A stretch of DNA of 64,000 nucleotides from Hahella sp050299855 (lineage in GTDB: Bacteria > Pseudomonadota > Gammaproteobacteria > Pseudomonadales > Oleiphilaceae): contig JBNKWQ010000030.1 in assembly GCA_050299855.1 (NCBI GenBank), forward strand, positions 152,060 to 216,059, read 5' to 3'. A program made the position numbers and the translations under genes. The notes below the pieces were generated by a model. The model searched no databases, was not told the origin of the DNA, and saw only the letters and a program-made list of their open reading frames with translations. Each line of letters begins with the position of its first letter. Position 1 is the stretch's first letter. Below are positions 47,017 to 55,340 of this stretch, piece after piece.

Positions 47017-47595
47017 TCAGCCAGCTTTGCGACGGGTCAGACCAACACCAAGCAATCCTAACCCCATCAGGGAAAGCGTAAAGGGTTCTGGCACTGCAAA
47101 TGAACTAACAGATAAAACCAAAGCAGATTCAACGTCCGTTTCCGCCACATCCAACACGCCAAATCCAAAGGTCAGGTCTCCAGCCACTGTTGCTGTCCAG
47201 GAAAACAATCCTTGGGCACCATCCGCGACAAAGGTATCCGCCAATACACCGATACCATCCATGCTTATCCAATAAAAAGCGAAATCGTTAAAAGAAGACC
47301 CGAAGGACTCATTGGTGTGCCACTCCCAGGCAAAATTCAATTCATCACCCACATCTACACTGAAAGAATCCCTGATGGCGGAGCCTTCTGTAGCATTACC
47401 GGGTGTCAGACCATTCAACGTACCTGCGGACAATCCCAGGAAACTTTCAATTTCGGCTGTGGCGACAGCACCCGTATCTGTAGACAATTCAAAGACGTTA
47501 CCAACGCTCTGGACCACATTACCAATACTGATTGGAGTCGCCAATGTTGCGGCACTGAACAGAGCAACGATAAAACCTAGAATATATTGCCTCAT
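47017..47595 (-). CDS. PEP-CTERM sorting-domain secreted protein
   Basis: A 192-residue secreted protein: an N-terminal signal peptide (QYILGFIVALFSAATLATP, cleavage near residue 20), a Ser/Thr/Asp-rich beta-type body, and the tripartite C-terminal signal VPEPFTLSLMGLGLLGVGL followed by TRRKAG. This signal is recognised by an exosortase (EpsH/XrtA type), which removes the tail; no exosortase is in the window. The body has no domain I know. Such proteins are usually linked to exopolysaccharide or floc formation. Confidence 0.9.
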   Translation of the reverse strand: MRQYILGFIVALFSAATLATPISIGNVVQSVGNVFELSTDTGAVATAEIESFLGLSAGTLNGLTPGNATEGSAIRDSFSVDVGDELNFAWEWHTNESFGSSFNDFAFYWISMDGIGVLADTFVADGAQGLFSWTATVAGDLTFGFGVLDVAETDVESALVLSVSSFAVPEPFTLSLMGLGLLGVGLTRRKAG

Positions 47596-47900
47596 GGATA
47601 CAACCTTTAAAATTAAACACTTTGTCGCGCATCCAATAGCAATTTAAATGCCAATACTTATATTTAGTTGATATAAAAGCCTTTGACATTATTTCACAAT
47701 AGCAAAAAAACCCATGGTGACAAAAAAGCTGACGCATTACAGCATTTTTTCAGCCAAAAAAATGCCATATTTTACACTCGGTATTTCAATTCAAATCCTG
47801 AATATTCAGCCTTGCCCCTCAATGTCGGGCGTTCTGAATGAGGTATAGCCTCTTTGGAGAGTCAGATACGCTCCACCGGCAGGCATCTGACAGAACCCAA
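47596..47900. other. Gap upstream of the PEP-CTERM gene
   Basis: 305 bases, strongly AT-rich near 47640-47770, presumably the PEP-CTERM promoter (leftward). I see no gene, repeat or known regulator site in it. It also holds the downstream end of yqaA. Confidence 0.4.
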
Positions 47901-48338
47901 TCAAACAGGCGGTAAGGTGATGCTGGTCAAATACAGCACCACGGCATAACGCACAGCCTTACCAATAAATGTCAGGGCAAAGAACAGCCAGAATCGCACT
48001 CTCATCAGACCGGCAATAAATGTCAGAGCATCGCCACCCACCGGCGCCCAGGCCATTAACAATGACCAGACCCCGTACTTCTGAAACCATTGTTGAGCCT
48101 TGCCCAGCTGTGAAGTTCTAAAAGGAAACCATTTTCGTTCCTGATAATGCAGCAGATAGCGCCCTAGCAACCAGTTCACTGCAGCCCCCAGAGTATTCCC
48201 CAGCGAAGCGATCCACCATACCAGCAGCCAGGACTGAGGGTCCTTCAGATACTGCGCGACAACCAGGACTTCAGAATAAAACGGCAATAAAGTTGCGGCC
48301 AGAAAAGCACTGAAGAAGATCAATATATAGTCAAACAT
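47901..48338 (-). CDS. yqaA: YqaA family membrane protein (SNARE-associated/DedA-like)
   Basis: A 145-residue inner-membrane protein of the YqaA branch of the DedA/VTT superfamily. Features are LAATLLPFYSEV at the N-terminus, SLGNTLGAAVNWLLGRYL and the family's GGDALTFIAGLMRVRFWLF. DedA relatives move lipids across the membrane; YqaA itself is not assigned. It stands alone 66 bases downstream of the amidohydrolase pair, on the same strand. Confidence 0.9.
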   Translation of the reverse strand: MFDYILIFFSAFLAATLLPFYSEVLVVAQYLKDPQSWLLVWWIASLGNTLGAAVNWLLGRYLLHYQERKWFPFRTSQLGKAQQWFQKYGVWSLLMAWAPVGGDALTFIAGLMRVRFWLFFALTFIGKAVRYAVVLYLTSITLPPV

Positions 48339-48404
48339 TTATCGCCTTAGCCCGCCGACGCTACTTATTCCGTTGATGACAAATCATCTTCCGTACACCC
48401 AAAT

Positions 48405-49103
48405 TCATTCATATAACACTTCCGGCGCTGCCCCCATGGCTTCTTCCACTAACCGCCGGAACAAGCGGCGTTGGCGGCCAATGTACTGGAGATATTCAGG
48501 ATGCCACTGCACGCCGACCAGATACGGGTGTTGAAAGGACTCAATCGCCTGCACAAAACCATCCAGATCTTTCGCCACTACTTTCAATCCCCGCCCCAGC
48601 TCATCAACCGCCTGATGATGCAGACTATTTATTCGCCACCGCTCGGTCTTTATACAGGCGTGAATCTTGCCAATATCCACTTGGATAGCCGTCTTGGCAG
48701 GAAACGGCGTGCGCCGGTTTGAGGTCAAACTCCTGCTGGGCCGGATATCCGCATGCAGGTTTCCACCAAGCACAACGTTAATCAGTTGCGCTCCCCGGCA
48801 TATGCCCATAATTGGCAGATGGGTATCCAGGGCATGTTCGATCATTTCAATTTCAAAATCATCCCGGGCCTTGTCAATTTTAGATAAGCCATTGTCTTCA
48901 CCTCCATAGAGCGAGGGATCAATATCGCTACCACCGCCAATCACGATACCTCGAAACCGTTCCTTCTGGTGCGCCTTGTAGGTATTCGGAGTCAAGCGGA
49001 TAGCATTGCCTCCAGCCAAGGCAACAGCGATGCGCGTCGCCCACCAGGCGATGGGATAGCGGTCATCCGGACCGGTAACCCCTATGTCGGGTCGATCAGC
49101 CAT
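48405..49103 (-). CDS. Peptidase C26 / class-I glutaminase-like gamma-glutamyl hydrolase
   Basis: A 232-residue class-I glutamine amidotransferase-fold hydrolase. The triad is intact: Cys in GICRGAQLINVVLGG, His and Glu in GVQWHPEYLQY; HHQAVDELG is typical of PuuD-like gamma-glutamyl-GABA hydrolases. It overlaps the upstream amidoligase gene by 22 bases, so the two are co-translated. Genomic surveys of amidoligases (Iyer, Aravind and co-workers) noted such neighbour enzymes; the natural role is inferred to be removal or trimming of gamma-glutamyl products made by the ligase. Confidence 0.88.
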   Translation of the reverse strand: MADRPDIGVTGPDDRYPIAWWATRIAVALAGGNAIRLTPNTYKAHQKERFRGIVIGGGSDIDPSLYGGEDNGLSKIDKARDDFEIEMIEHALDTHLPIMGICRGAQLINVVLGGNLHADIRPSRSLTSNRRTPFPAKTAIQVDIGKIHACIKTERWRINSLHHQAVDELGRGLKVVAKDLDGFVQAIESFQHPYLVGVQWHPEYLQYIGRQRRLFRRLVEEAMGAAPEVLYE

Positions 49104-50116
49104 TTGGTTACTTTTTCCTTCCAGGGAGTCATGATCTCTTTTGACAGTAGTTTATGGTTATATAAATAACCATCGCATACTTCCGCCAGGCGGCCCGTAT
49201 CATTCGCGAGCGCTTCCACCTGCCACCAGTCTTTCCAGCTTTTCCAAATTCCCCAGCCCGCACAATCGATATCCGAATTCGGTAACCGGTAATGTAATGT
49301 CGGGCGTTTACGCAGCTTTTGGCTGCCGATGACTTTCAACACCTTAGGCTCATCCAAGTGTGCAAACAGGGGCAACAAGTCCATTACCCGGTTTCTGGTC
49401 GGATTGGCGTCCAGATAATCATCGATAAACTGACTTATCTCCGGCCGATAGCGAGCATCCAGGACAGACTCGATATAATCGCCGCCAAATGTCCTGATAA
49501 ACGGGGACAGTTTGCGGCTCAGAGCGACATCGTCGTTGTCCATCAACCAGTCGCACAAGCATAAAAAAGCTTTGAAATAGTTCAGGATTGTCGCACTTTC
49601 AAGATCCGGAAGCTCAGGATTCAGATGCACGCCAAATGCGAAGAAAATGCTTTCACGGGTACCTTTGGCCCCTTTTTTTTGCAGCGCGGCAACCAGGTCG
49701 TCAATTTTTTCCAATTGACGAATAGGAATGGGCGGCGACACCAGCTCACAGGGAACTATATTTTTGGCTAGAGCAGCCAGCGCGTCCGTAGCAATCAATT
49801 CCAGTTCACTGATTTTTTCACGGCCATCAATTTGCCGTGTTTTCCCCTTCTCGCCCATCTCTGGAGACAGATATTCCCGACCGAATTTAGTCAGGTACTC
49901 AAAATCCAGCTCCACCTTGAACCAACCGAGATCGGTGCTCTCCACGTCATATTCATAAGGTGAACGTTCGATCAGACGACCACCAAAAATATCCACGACG
50001 GCCTGAGCAATCGTTTCCAGATCGATTCCGGACATCTCAATCTCCACCCCGACTCGACGCTCGCTGCCATCAGCTTTCGTCAATCGGGCCGGCATTTTAA
50101 AGTGCTCCCTGTTCAT
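49082..50116 (-). CDS. Amidoligase enzyme family protein
   Basis: A 344-residue protein of the Amidoligase_2 type, a COOH-NH2 ligase with the glutamine-synthetase fold. Visible features are RRVGVEIEMSGID (first Glu pair), WFKVELDFEYL, CELVSPPIPIRQLE and GVHLNPELPD, which fit the metal and ATP ligands of the family. It is followed by an overlapping class-I glutaminase-like hydrolase. The substrate is unknown: peptide modification or a small gamma-glutamyl metabolite are both possible. The start is ATG 50116. Confidence 0.82.
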   Translation of the reverse strand: MNREHFKMPARLTKADGSERRVGVEIEMSGIDLETIAQAVVDIFGGRLIERSPYEYDVESTDLGWFKVELDFEYLTKFGREYLSPEMGEKGKTRQIDGREKISELELIATDALAALAKNIVPCELVSPPIPIRQLEKIDDLVAALQKKGAKGTRESIFFAFGVHLNPELPDLESATILNYFKAFLCLCDWLMDNDDVALSRKLSPFIRTFGGDYIESVLDARYRPEISQFIDDYLDANPTRNRVMDLLPLFAHLDEPKVLKVIGSQKLRKRPTLHYRLPNSDIDCAGWGIWKSWKDWWQVEALANDTGRLAEVCDGYLYNHKLLSKEIMTPWKEKVTKWLIDPT

Positions 50117-50445
50117 ACAAATTCTGTCCTGATAGATAACAATTGATCACTAGCAAATATCATTGCTCAGACCAGGCTGCTTGTACTGCCGGCAGCCTGG
50201 CATCACCATCTAATCACTATTACTTAGCACCACTCTATCTGTCCTTGCTATAGATCAGTTCCATTTATCTATATGACCAAACTCTTTATTTGACAATATC
50301 AGTATCAATCCGTTCGATCTGTCACAGATCAGGAACCGGCATTTGCTGGCTATCAAGTATCGAAGCCTATAAAGTAGTAAATCCTACGTGGCTTTTAGTC
50401 CGGGTTAACAGCCTGCTGCGTGTATTTTCACTGCTCAGGTATTTT
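50117..50445. other. Divergent gap amidoligase / methyltransferase
   Basis: 329 bases between the amidoligase and the methyltransferase. A perfect 9-bp inverted repeat, CCAGGCTGC at 50172-50180 and GCAGCCTGG at 50192-50200 with an 11-base loop, lies 56 bases before the amidoligase start and may be an operator or a leader hairpin. An open frame running through the second half (from 50290) precedes the real methyltransferase start and has no resemblance to anything. Confidence 0.5.
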
Positions 50446-51096
50446 ATGCTGTCCACTCTGCGTTTTCGTTACCAGACTTACGAGTTTGGTGGTACCGATA
50501 TTCATCTCCGAACTCTCAGAGATACCCAACAGTATTCTGACGACCAGGATATCGCCAAAAACCTCGGAATTTCCTCCGCCAACTGGTCGCTTTTTGGCGT
50601 TGTCTGGGCGTCGTCCGAAGTCCTGGCGCAGTTCATGTACCGATATGACACCGCTGGAAAGCGCATTCTTGAAGTTGGCTGTGGCATTGCTCTGACCAGC
50701 CTGATGCTGAATCATCGCCATGCTGATATTACCGCGACAGACTATCACCCAGAGGCAAACGGCTTCCTGCTGGAAAACACCCGTCTGAATCATGATACCG
50801 ATATCCCCTTTATCAGGACGGGCTGGGGGGATGCTATATCAGAGCTGGGTATGTTTGACCTGATTATTGGCAGTGACCTGCTGTATGAGCAGAATCATGT
50901 AGAAGAGCTTTCAGCCTTTATAGACCAGCATGCGAGGCCGCAGGCAAGTGTTATTCTGGTTGATCCGGGGCGTGGCAATCATGCCAAATTCAGCAAGGCG
51001 ATGGTGAAAAGAGGCTATTCTCACTCTCAACACCAACCTACCGGTGATTCAGTTCCCACAACTTTCCGTGGGCAGATTCTTGAATATCGACGCTGA
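50446..51096 (+). CDS. Class I SAM methyltransferase, METTL21-like
   Basis: A 216-residue methyltransferase. The SAM motif I is ILEVGCGIALTSLML, followed by ITATDYHPEA (motif II Asp) and DLIIGSDLLYE (post-motif II), a pattern shared with the protein-lysine methyltransferase family (METTL21/ETFB-KMT type). I chose the ATG at 50446, with AGG eight bases upstream, because family likeness begins soon after it. The substrate is unknown; link to the divergent amidoligase pair is only positional. Confidence 0.8.
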   Translation: MLSTLRFRYQTYEFGGTDIHLRTLRDTQQYSDDQDIAKNLGISSANWSLFGVVWASSEVLAQFMYRYDTAGKRILEVGCGIALTSLMLNHRHADITATDYHPEANGFLLENTRLNHDTDIPFIRTGWGDAISELGMFDLIIGSDLLYEQNHVEELSAFIDQHARPQASVILVDPGRGNHAKFSKAMVKRGYSHSQHQPTGDSVPTTFRGQILEYRR

Positions 51097-51433
51097 TCAT
51101 CACTTAGACTGATTACCCACTAAAAAGCGGCCATCTCCATACAAAAGCATCGGGAGCAACAGCCCAATGTGGATTCAAATTGCGTAAATTCAATAAGTGG
51201 CCGGCACAAGGTTAAGGGGCGTATCTATATTGGAAAGTTGACTACCCCAATTTTTTGGCAACTCTGAAAAAAATGCGTCATATCAAACCGGTAATCTTTT
51301 GAGCTGACTACACTGAGGTTAATCCAAGGCTTCTCAACTGCCATGTGATGCCGATCTTTGACTGGCGCTCAATTTCTGGCGAAACTTCTTACAGCACATC
51401 TGTGTTCGGGTTATATGATAAGGATTTTCTCCG
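51097..51433. other. Upstream region of the N-ATPase operon
   Basis: 337 bases. It contains no recognisable gene, repeat or clear -35/-10 pair. The atpD ribosome site is AAGGA, nine bases before the ATG at 51434. Confidence 0.4.
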
Positions 51434-52813
51434 ATGTCTGATGACAGCGCTCCAATAGGCGAAATCATCGAAGTCCACGGACCGGTCGCCGTCATCCGTT
51501 GCCACCGACTGCCGCCATTGCGACGGGCAGTCTATACGCGCCTGGACGGAGACACCTGCATCTTCGAAGTGCACAGGCATATCAGCCCCAACGAGCTGCA
51601 GGCAGTGACTCTCCACAGTACCCAGGGCCTGTGGCGAGGCATGCCCATTTATGACAGCGGTTCCCCACTGCACGTCCCTGTCGCCGAAAGCTGCCTCGGC
51701 CGATTGCTCAATATTTTCGGTGAACCGCTGGACGGCCGCCCTCCCATCAACACCTCCGAATTTCGCAATATTCATGAAAACCCAACGCCGTTGAGCCAGA
51801 TAACCGGGCAGGGGGAACTGCTCCCTACCGGCATCAAGGTGGTGGATTTACTTTGCCCCTTTATCCGCGGCGGCAAGGCCGGACTGTTTGGTGGTGCCGG
51901 GGTGGGTAAAACCGTGCTGATTATGGAATTCATGCAGGCCATCGCCCATCTGCATCAGGGCGTGTCAGTTTTCTCCGGCATTGGTGAGCGCATCCGCGAA
52001 GCTCATGAACTCTGGCATGACATGCAGGATGCCGGCGTGATGGATAACGCCCTGCTGGTGTTCGGGCAGATGGATGAATCTCCCGGTGTTCGTTTTCGGG
52101 TCAGCCTGTCAGCATTGGCTTATGCGGAATACTTTCGTGATAGCCTGCATCGTGATGTATTGCTGGTGATGGACAATGTCTTCCGCTTCGTCCAGGCCGG
52201 AGCAGAAGTTTCCAGCCTGTTGGGACGCATGCCCGCCACTGTGGGCTATCAGCCCACCTTAGGTAGCGAAGTGGCAGAACTGGAAGACCGCATTACCTCA
52301 TCACTGCAAGGTGCCATCACCTCAGTTCAGGCAGTCTATGTCCCGGCGGATGACATGACTGACCCCGCCGTTACGACTATTCTCAGCCACCTGGATACCA
52401 GCGTCATCCTGTCCCGCAGCCAGGCAGCCAAAGGCTTGTATCCGGCAGTAGATCCGCTACTCTCCGGCAGCAAGGTATTGGATCGACACAGCCTGGGCTC
52501 CAGGCACTATGTTGTGGCCGAAGCCGTCCGCAGCCATCTGGCCCGCTACAAGGAGTTAGAGGACATCATCGCCATGCTCGGTGTAGAGGAACTTTCTACC
52601 CAGGACCAACTGGTAGTGGCACGTGCCCGTAAACTACAGCGTTACCTTACCCAGCCATTTGTCGTCACCGCAGCGCATACCGGCATGGTAGGAGTTTCGG
52701 TCGACTTGCAGCAGACAATCAAAGACTGCGATGCCCTGCTCGCCGGTCATTATGATGAGATTAGCGAAGAACGTTTCTACATGCGTGGCGGTCTGGAGGA
52801 TCTGCAATTATGA
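51434..52813 (+). CDS. atpD: N-ATPase subunit beta
   Basis: A 459-residue catalytic beta subunit of a rotary ATPase. P-loop GGAGVGKT (153-160), catalytic Glu in IGERIREAH (Glu185, equivalent of GERTREG), MDNVFRFVQAGAEVSSLLGRMP, and LYPAVDPL are present. The DELSEED lever has become EELSTQD (385-391). Being first in the operon (order D-C-Q-B-E-F-A-G), it marks the N-ATPase type, a distinct, laterally spread form described by Dibrova and co-workers. Its stop overlaps atpC by four bases. Confidence 0.93.
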   Translation: MSDDSAPIGEIIEVHGPVAVIRCHRLPPLRRAVYTRLDGDTCIFEVHRHISPNELQAVTLHSTQGLWRGMPIYDSGSPLHVPVAESCLGRLLNIFGEPLDGRPPINTSEFRNIHENPTPLSQITGQGELLPTGIKVVDLLCPFIRGGKAGLFGGAGVGKTVLIMEFMQAIAHLHQGVSVFSGIGERIREAHELWHDMQDAGVMDNALLVFGQMDESPGVRFRVSLSALAYAEYFRDSLHRDVLLVMDNVFRFVQAGAEVSSLLGRMPATVGYQPTLGSEVAELEDRITSSLQGAITSVQAVYVPADDMTDPAVTTILSHLDTSVILSRSQAAKGLYPAVDPLLSGSKVLDRHSLGSRHYVVAEAVRSHLARYKELEDIIAMLGVEELSTQDQLVVARARKLQRYLTQPFVVTAAHTGMVGVSVDLQQTIKDCDALLAGHYDEISEERFYMRGGLEDLQL

Positions 52814-53223
52814 GCGAAGCCAGCATCACCGGAGATCTTCCCACTATCTACCGAGGAGTATTCAGAGACAGCCAACAGGAACTGGTGATCGATGACTTGC
52901 TCTCATTCCGCAGCAGGGATGCCACCGGCAGCTTTGCTCTACAGGCACGCCATACCGATTTTCTGACCCTGACCGAGCCGGGCCTTAGCCAGCTGAGCCG
53001 TCGTTCTGGTAACCTCTTTCTGGCTGCCACAGCCGGCCTGTTGGAAATGGAAGCCGGCACGCTATATTTCAGCACTCGTCGTCTCTTTGTTGATAACGAT
53101 CCGGAACTGATCCAGAACCAGCTTGCCCAATGGCTGGAGCAGGAACAACGGGAACGACAGAGCAGCCACCACCATCTCCAGCAGTTGGAGAGCGAACTGG
53201 TACGGCGTCTCAGCCGGGCATGA
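52810..53223 (+). CDS. atpC: N-ATPase subunit epsilon
   Basis: A 137-residue epsilon subunit: beta-sandwich N-terminal part (LQARHTDFLTLTEPG resembles the family's ARHVDFLT segment) and a C-terminal helix pair. It is weakly conserved, and identity rests partly on position between atpD and atpQ. ATGA overlap with atpD shows translational coupling. Confidence 0.82.
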   Translation: MSEASITGDLPTIYRGVFRDSQQELVIDDLLSFRSRDATGSFALQARHTDFLTLTEPGLSQLSRRSGNLFLAATAGLLEMEAGTLYFSTRRLFVDNDPELIQNQLAQWLEQEQRERQSSHHHLQQLESELVRRLSRA

Positions 53224-53242
53224 CCAGCAGGAGAATGCGAGC

Positions 53243-53509
53243 ATGGTTTATAAAGGTTTGCAAAAGTCCCTGGCCCGGGATCAGGCCCGGCGCAAAAAGG
53301 CGGACACAGAGCGCTCCACCCTGATGCAGGCGGCCAGGATTCTAGGGGTGCTGGGCTTTCTGTTTGTACTGCCGGTAATCGCCGGTGCCTATCTCGGCCA
53401 ATGGCTCGACAGTCTCGCTAGCGGCTATTCTGTGCGCTGGACGGTGGGCTTCATCCTGCTGGGAATTGTGGTTGGCTCCATTAATGCCTATCTCGCACTC
53501 CGGGAATGA
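53243..53509 (+). CDS. atpQ: N-ATPase accessory membrane protein AtpQ (AtpI-like)
   Basis: An 88-residue protein with two membrane helices (about residues 35-58 and 65-85), resembling AtpI. In N-ATPase operons AtpQ occupies this place. I chose the ATG at 53243 (AGGAG about ten bases upstream); a longer frame from 53123 lies within atpC. It is proposed to help assemble the c ring. In other N-ATPase operons atpR follows it; here only 38 bases separate it from atpB. Confidence 0.83.
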   Translation: MVYKGLQKSLARDQARRKKADTERSTLMQAARILGVLGFLFVLPVIAGAYLGQWLDSLASGYSVRWTVGFILLGIVVGSINAYLALRE

Positions 53510-53547
53510 TCCAATGAACAGACAAAGGGAAAGAGGTATAGCAATAT

Positions 53548-54225
53548 ATGAATGAAGGCATCGGCACACCGGTCTGGCTGCAACTCGGCCCCCTCGCAAT
53601 TCATGAAACCGTAGTGACTACCTGGCTGATCATGGCAGCACTTACCCTTACCTGTGCCCTACTGACCCGCAAGCTATCGCTGCAACCCAGCCGTCTACAG
53701 AGTCTGCTGGAAGGGGTGGTGCTGGCCCTGGAAAATGCTATCGCCAGTGCGGATCCCGTCAATGCTCGGCGGTTGCTGCCGCTGATCGGCACCTTCTGGA
53801 TCTTCCTGCCGGCGGCGAACTTACTTGGAATCATTCCCGGCTTGCATTCTCCGACCCGGGATCTATCGGTGACCAGTGCCTTGGCCCTGGTCGTGTTTTT
53901 TGCCGTGCATCTGTACGGTATCCGCCAATCCGGCCGCGCCTACTTCAAGCACTATCTGTCGCCCAGCCCGATTTTGCTGCCGTTCCACATCATCAGCGAA
54001 ATCACCCGCACTGTCGCTCTCGCCATTCGCCTGTTCGGTAACATCATGAGCCTGGAAATGGCGGCTTTGCTGGTTTTGCTGGTAGCCGGATTTCTGGCTC
54101 CCGTTCCCATTCTGATGTTACACATTATTGAGGCCCTGGTTCAGGCCTATATTTTCGGCATGCTGGCCCTGATATATGTGGCTGGCGCCATGCAACAGGT
54201 GACAGTCACTGCCAAATCGTCCTAA
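53548..54225 (+). CDS. atpB: N-ATPase subunit a
   Basis: A 225-residue integral membrane a subunit. The essential proton/ion-half-channel Arg is in ALAIRLFGN, followed by LLVLLVAGFLAPVPILML and ALVQAYIFGMLALIYV. It has five or six helices and normal spacing of these motifs. Starts at ATG 53548. Confidence 0.94.
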   Translation: MNEGIGTPVWLQLGPLAIHETVVTTWLIMAALTLTCALLTRKLSLQPSRLQSLLEGVVLALENAIASADPVNARRLLPLIGTFWIFLPAANLLGIIPGLHSPTRDLSVTSALALVVFFAVHLYGIRQSGRAYFKHYLSPSPILLPFHIISEITRTVALAIRLFGNIMSLEMAALLVLLVAGFLAPVPILMLHIIEALVQAYIFGMLALIYVAGAMQQVTVTAKSS

Positions 54226-54247
54226 ACCGTACTGCAGGAGTTTCCCA

Positions 54248-54520
54248 ATGGACACTATGAACAACTTTGTATCTTTCTCCACAGTAGCTGCCGTTATCGG
54301 CATTGCCCTGGGCGCTATGTTTCCCGCACTGGCCATGGGCAAAGCTATCAGCAGTGCGCTGGAGGCGCTGGCCAGGCAACCTGAGGCAGAGAAAACCATT
54401 ACCCGCACCCTGTTTATCGGTCTCGCGATGATTGAATCCCTGGCTATTTACGTGCTGGTGATCGTGCTGATCGTGCTGTTCCGGAATCCCTTACTGGAAT
54501 ACCTGCTGCATGGACAGTAG
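54248..54520 (+). CDS. atpE: N-ATPase subunit c
   Basis: A 90-residue two-helix c subunit; the loop is ALARQPEAEKT. The ion-binding carboxylate is Glu63 with Ser64 and Tyr68, residues found in Na+-type rings. But the helix-1 position that carries the Na+-ligand Gln32 of Ilyobacter aligns with Met30 here (33 residues before the Glu in both). That lack argues for H+ coupling. Ribosome site AGGAG seven bases upstream. Confidence 0.94.
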   Translation: MDTMNNFVSFSTVAAVIGIALGAMFPALAMGKAISSALEALARQPEAEKTITRTLFIGLAMIESLAIYVLVIVLIVLFRNPLLEYLLHGQ

Positions 54521-54563
54521 GGCTTACAGTGACTTAAACAGGTATAGCTGAGAGGAGCCCGCT

Positions 54564-55340
54564 GTGGAACTCGACTGGACCACTGTGATACTGGAAATCA
54601 TCAACTTCATCATTTTGATGTGGCTGCTGAAACACTTCCTCTACCGCCCTATTCTCAATGTGGTGGAACAGCGCCAGGCCAGCGTAAAAGCAACCCTGGA
54701 GCAAGCCCATGCCTCCCAGCAGCAGGCTGAAGTCCTGCAAAAACAGTACGGCGAACGTCTGCAAACCTGGGAACAGGAACAACAGGAAGCACGCCGCATG
54801 CTACAGGAAGAACTCGCCCGGGAAAAAAACCACCAACTTGAAGCACTGCGCCACCGCCTGAAACAGGAAGAGGAGAAAGCCAAAACCGCTCTCGACAGCC
54901 AAAACTTGCAATGGCGTCGGGAGTTGACCGAAAACACACTACAGATGAGTGCTGAGTTTGCCAGCGAGTTATTAAAGCCATTAGCGGACGTACATTTGGA
55001 AGCGAGACTGATAGAACTGTTTTGCCAACGGGCCGGACAGTGGCCTGAAGAGAAATTTGCCGAATTAGGTAGTGGCGGCAATCATGCTCTTGCGGCTTCC
55101 AATGGCGATAGCAATGGCAATGAACATCTGATTCAGGTCAGCAGTGCTTATCCAGTACCCGAAGCACTACAACAGCAATTGCAGACTGCCATCCAGGGCC
55201 TGCTTAAAGAAGACCGGCACCTGGTCTTTAACCAGAACCCTGACCTCATTGCCGGCATCCGTATTACCACCGAAGGCTGGACATTCGGCCTGAGTCTGGC
55301 AGATGAACTACGGGGATTTGCCGAGGCTTACCATGAGTGA
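54564..55340 (+). CDS. atpF: N-ATPase subunit b with delta-like C-terminus
   Basis: A 258-residue protein: one N-terminal membrane helix (about 5-24), a long coiled coil (about 35-130), and a C-terminal part (about 185-256) whose NPDLIAGIRITTEGWTFGLS segment resembles the end of the F-type delta subunit. There is no separate atpH, so I infer that this fused b/delta form does both jobs, as in other N-ATPases. Starts at GTG 54564 with AGAGGAG upstream. Overlaps atpA by eight bases. Confidence 0.88.
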   Translation: MELDWTTVILEIINFIILMWLLKHFLYRPILNVVEQRQASVKATLEQAHASQQQAEVLQKQYGERLQTWEQEQQEARRMLQEELAREKNHQLEALRHRLKQEEEKAKTALDSQNLQWRRELTENTLQMSAEFASELLKPLADVHLEARLIELFCQRAGQWPEEKFAELGSGGNHALAASNGDSNGNEHLIQVSSAYPVPEALQQQLQTAIQGLLKEDRHLVFNQNPDLIAGIRITTEGWTFGLSLADELRGFAEAYHE

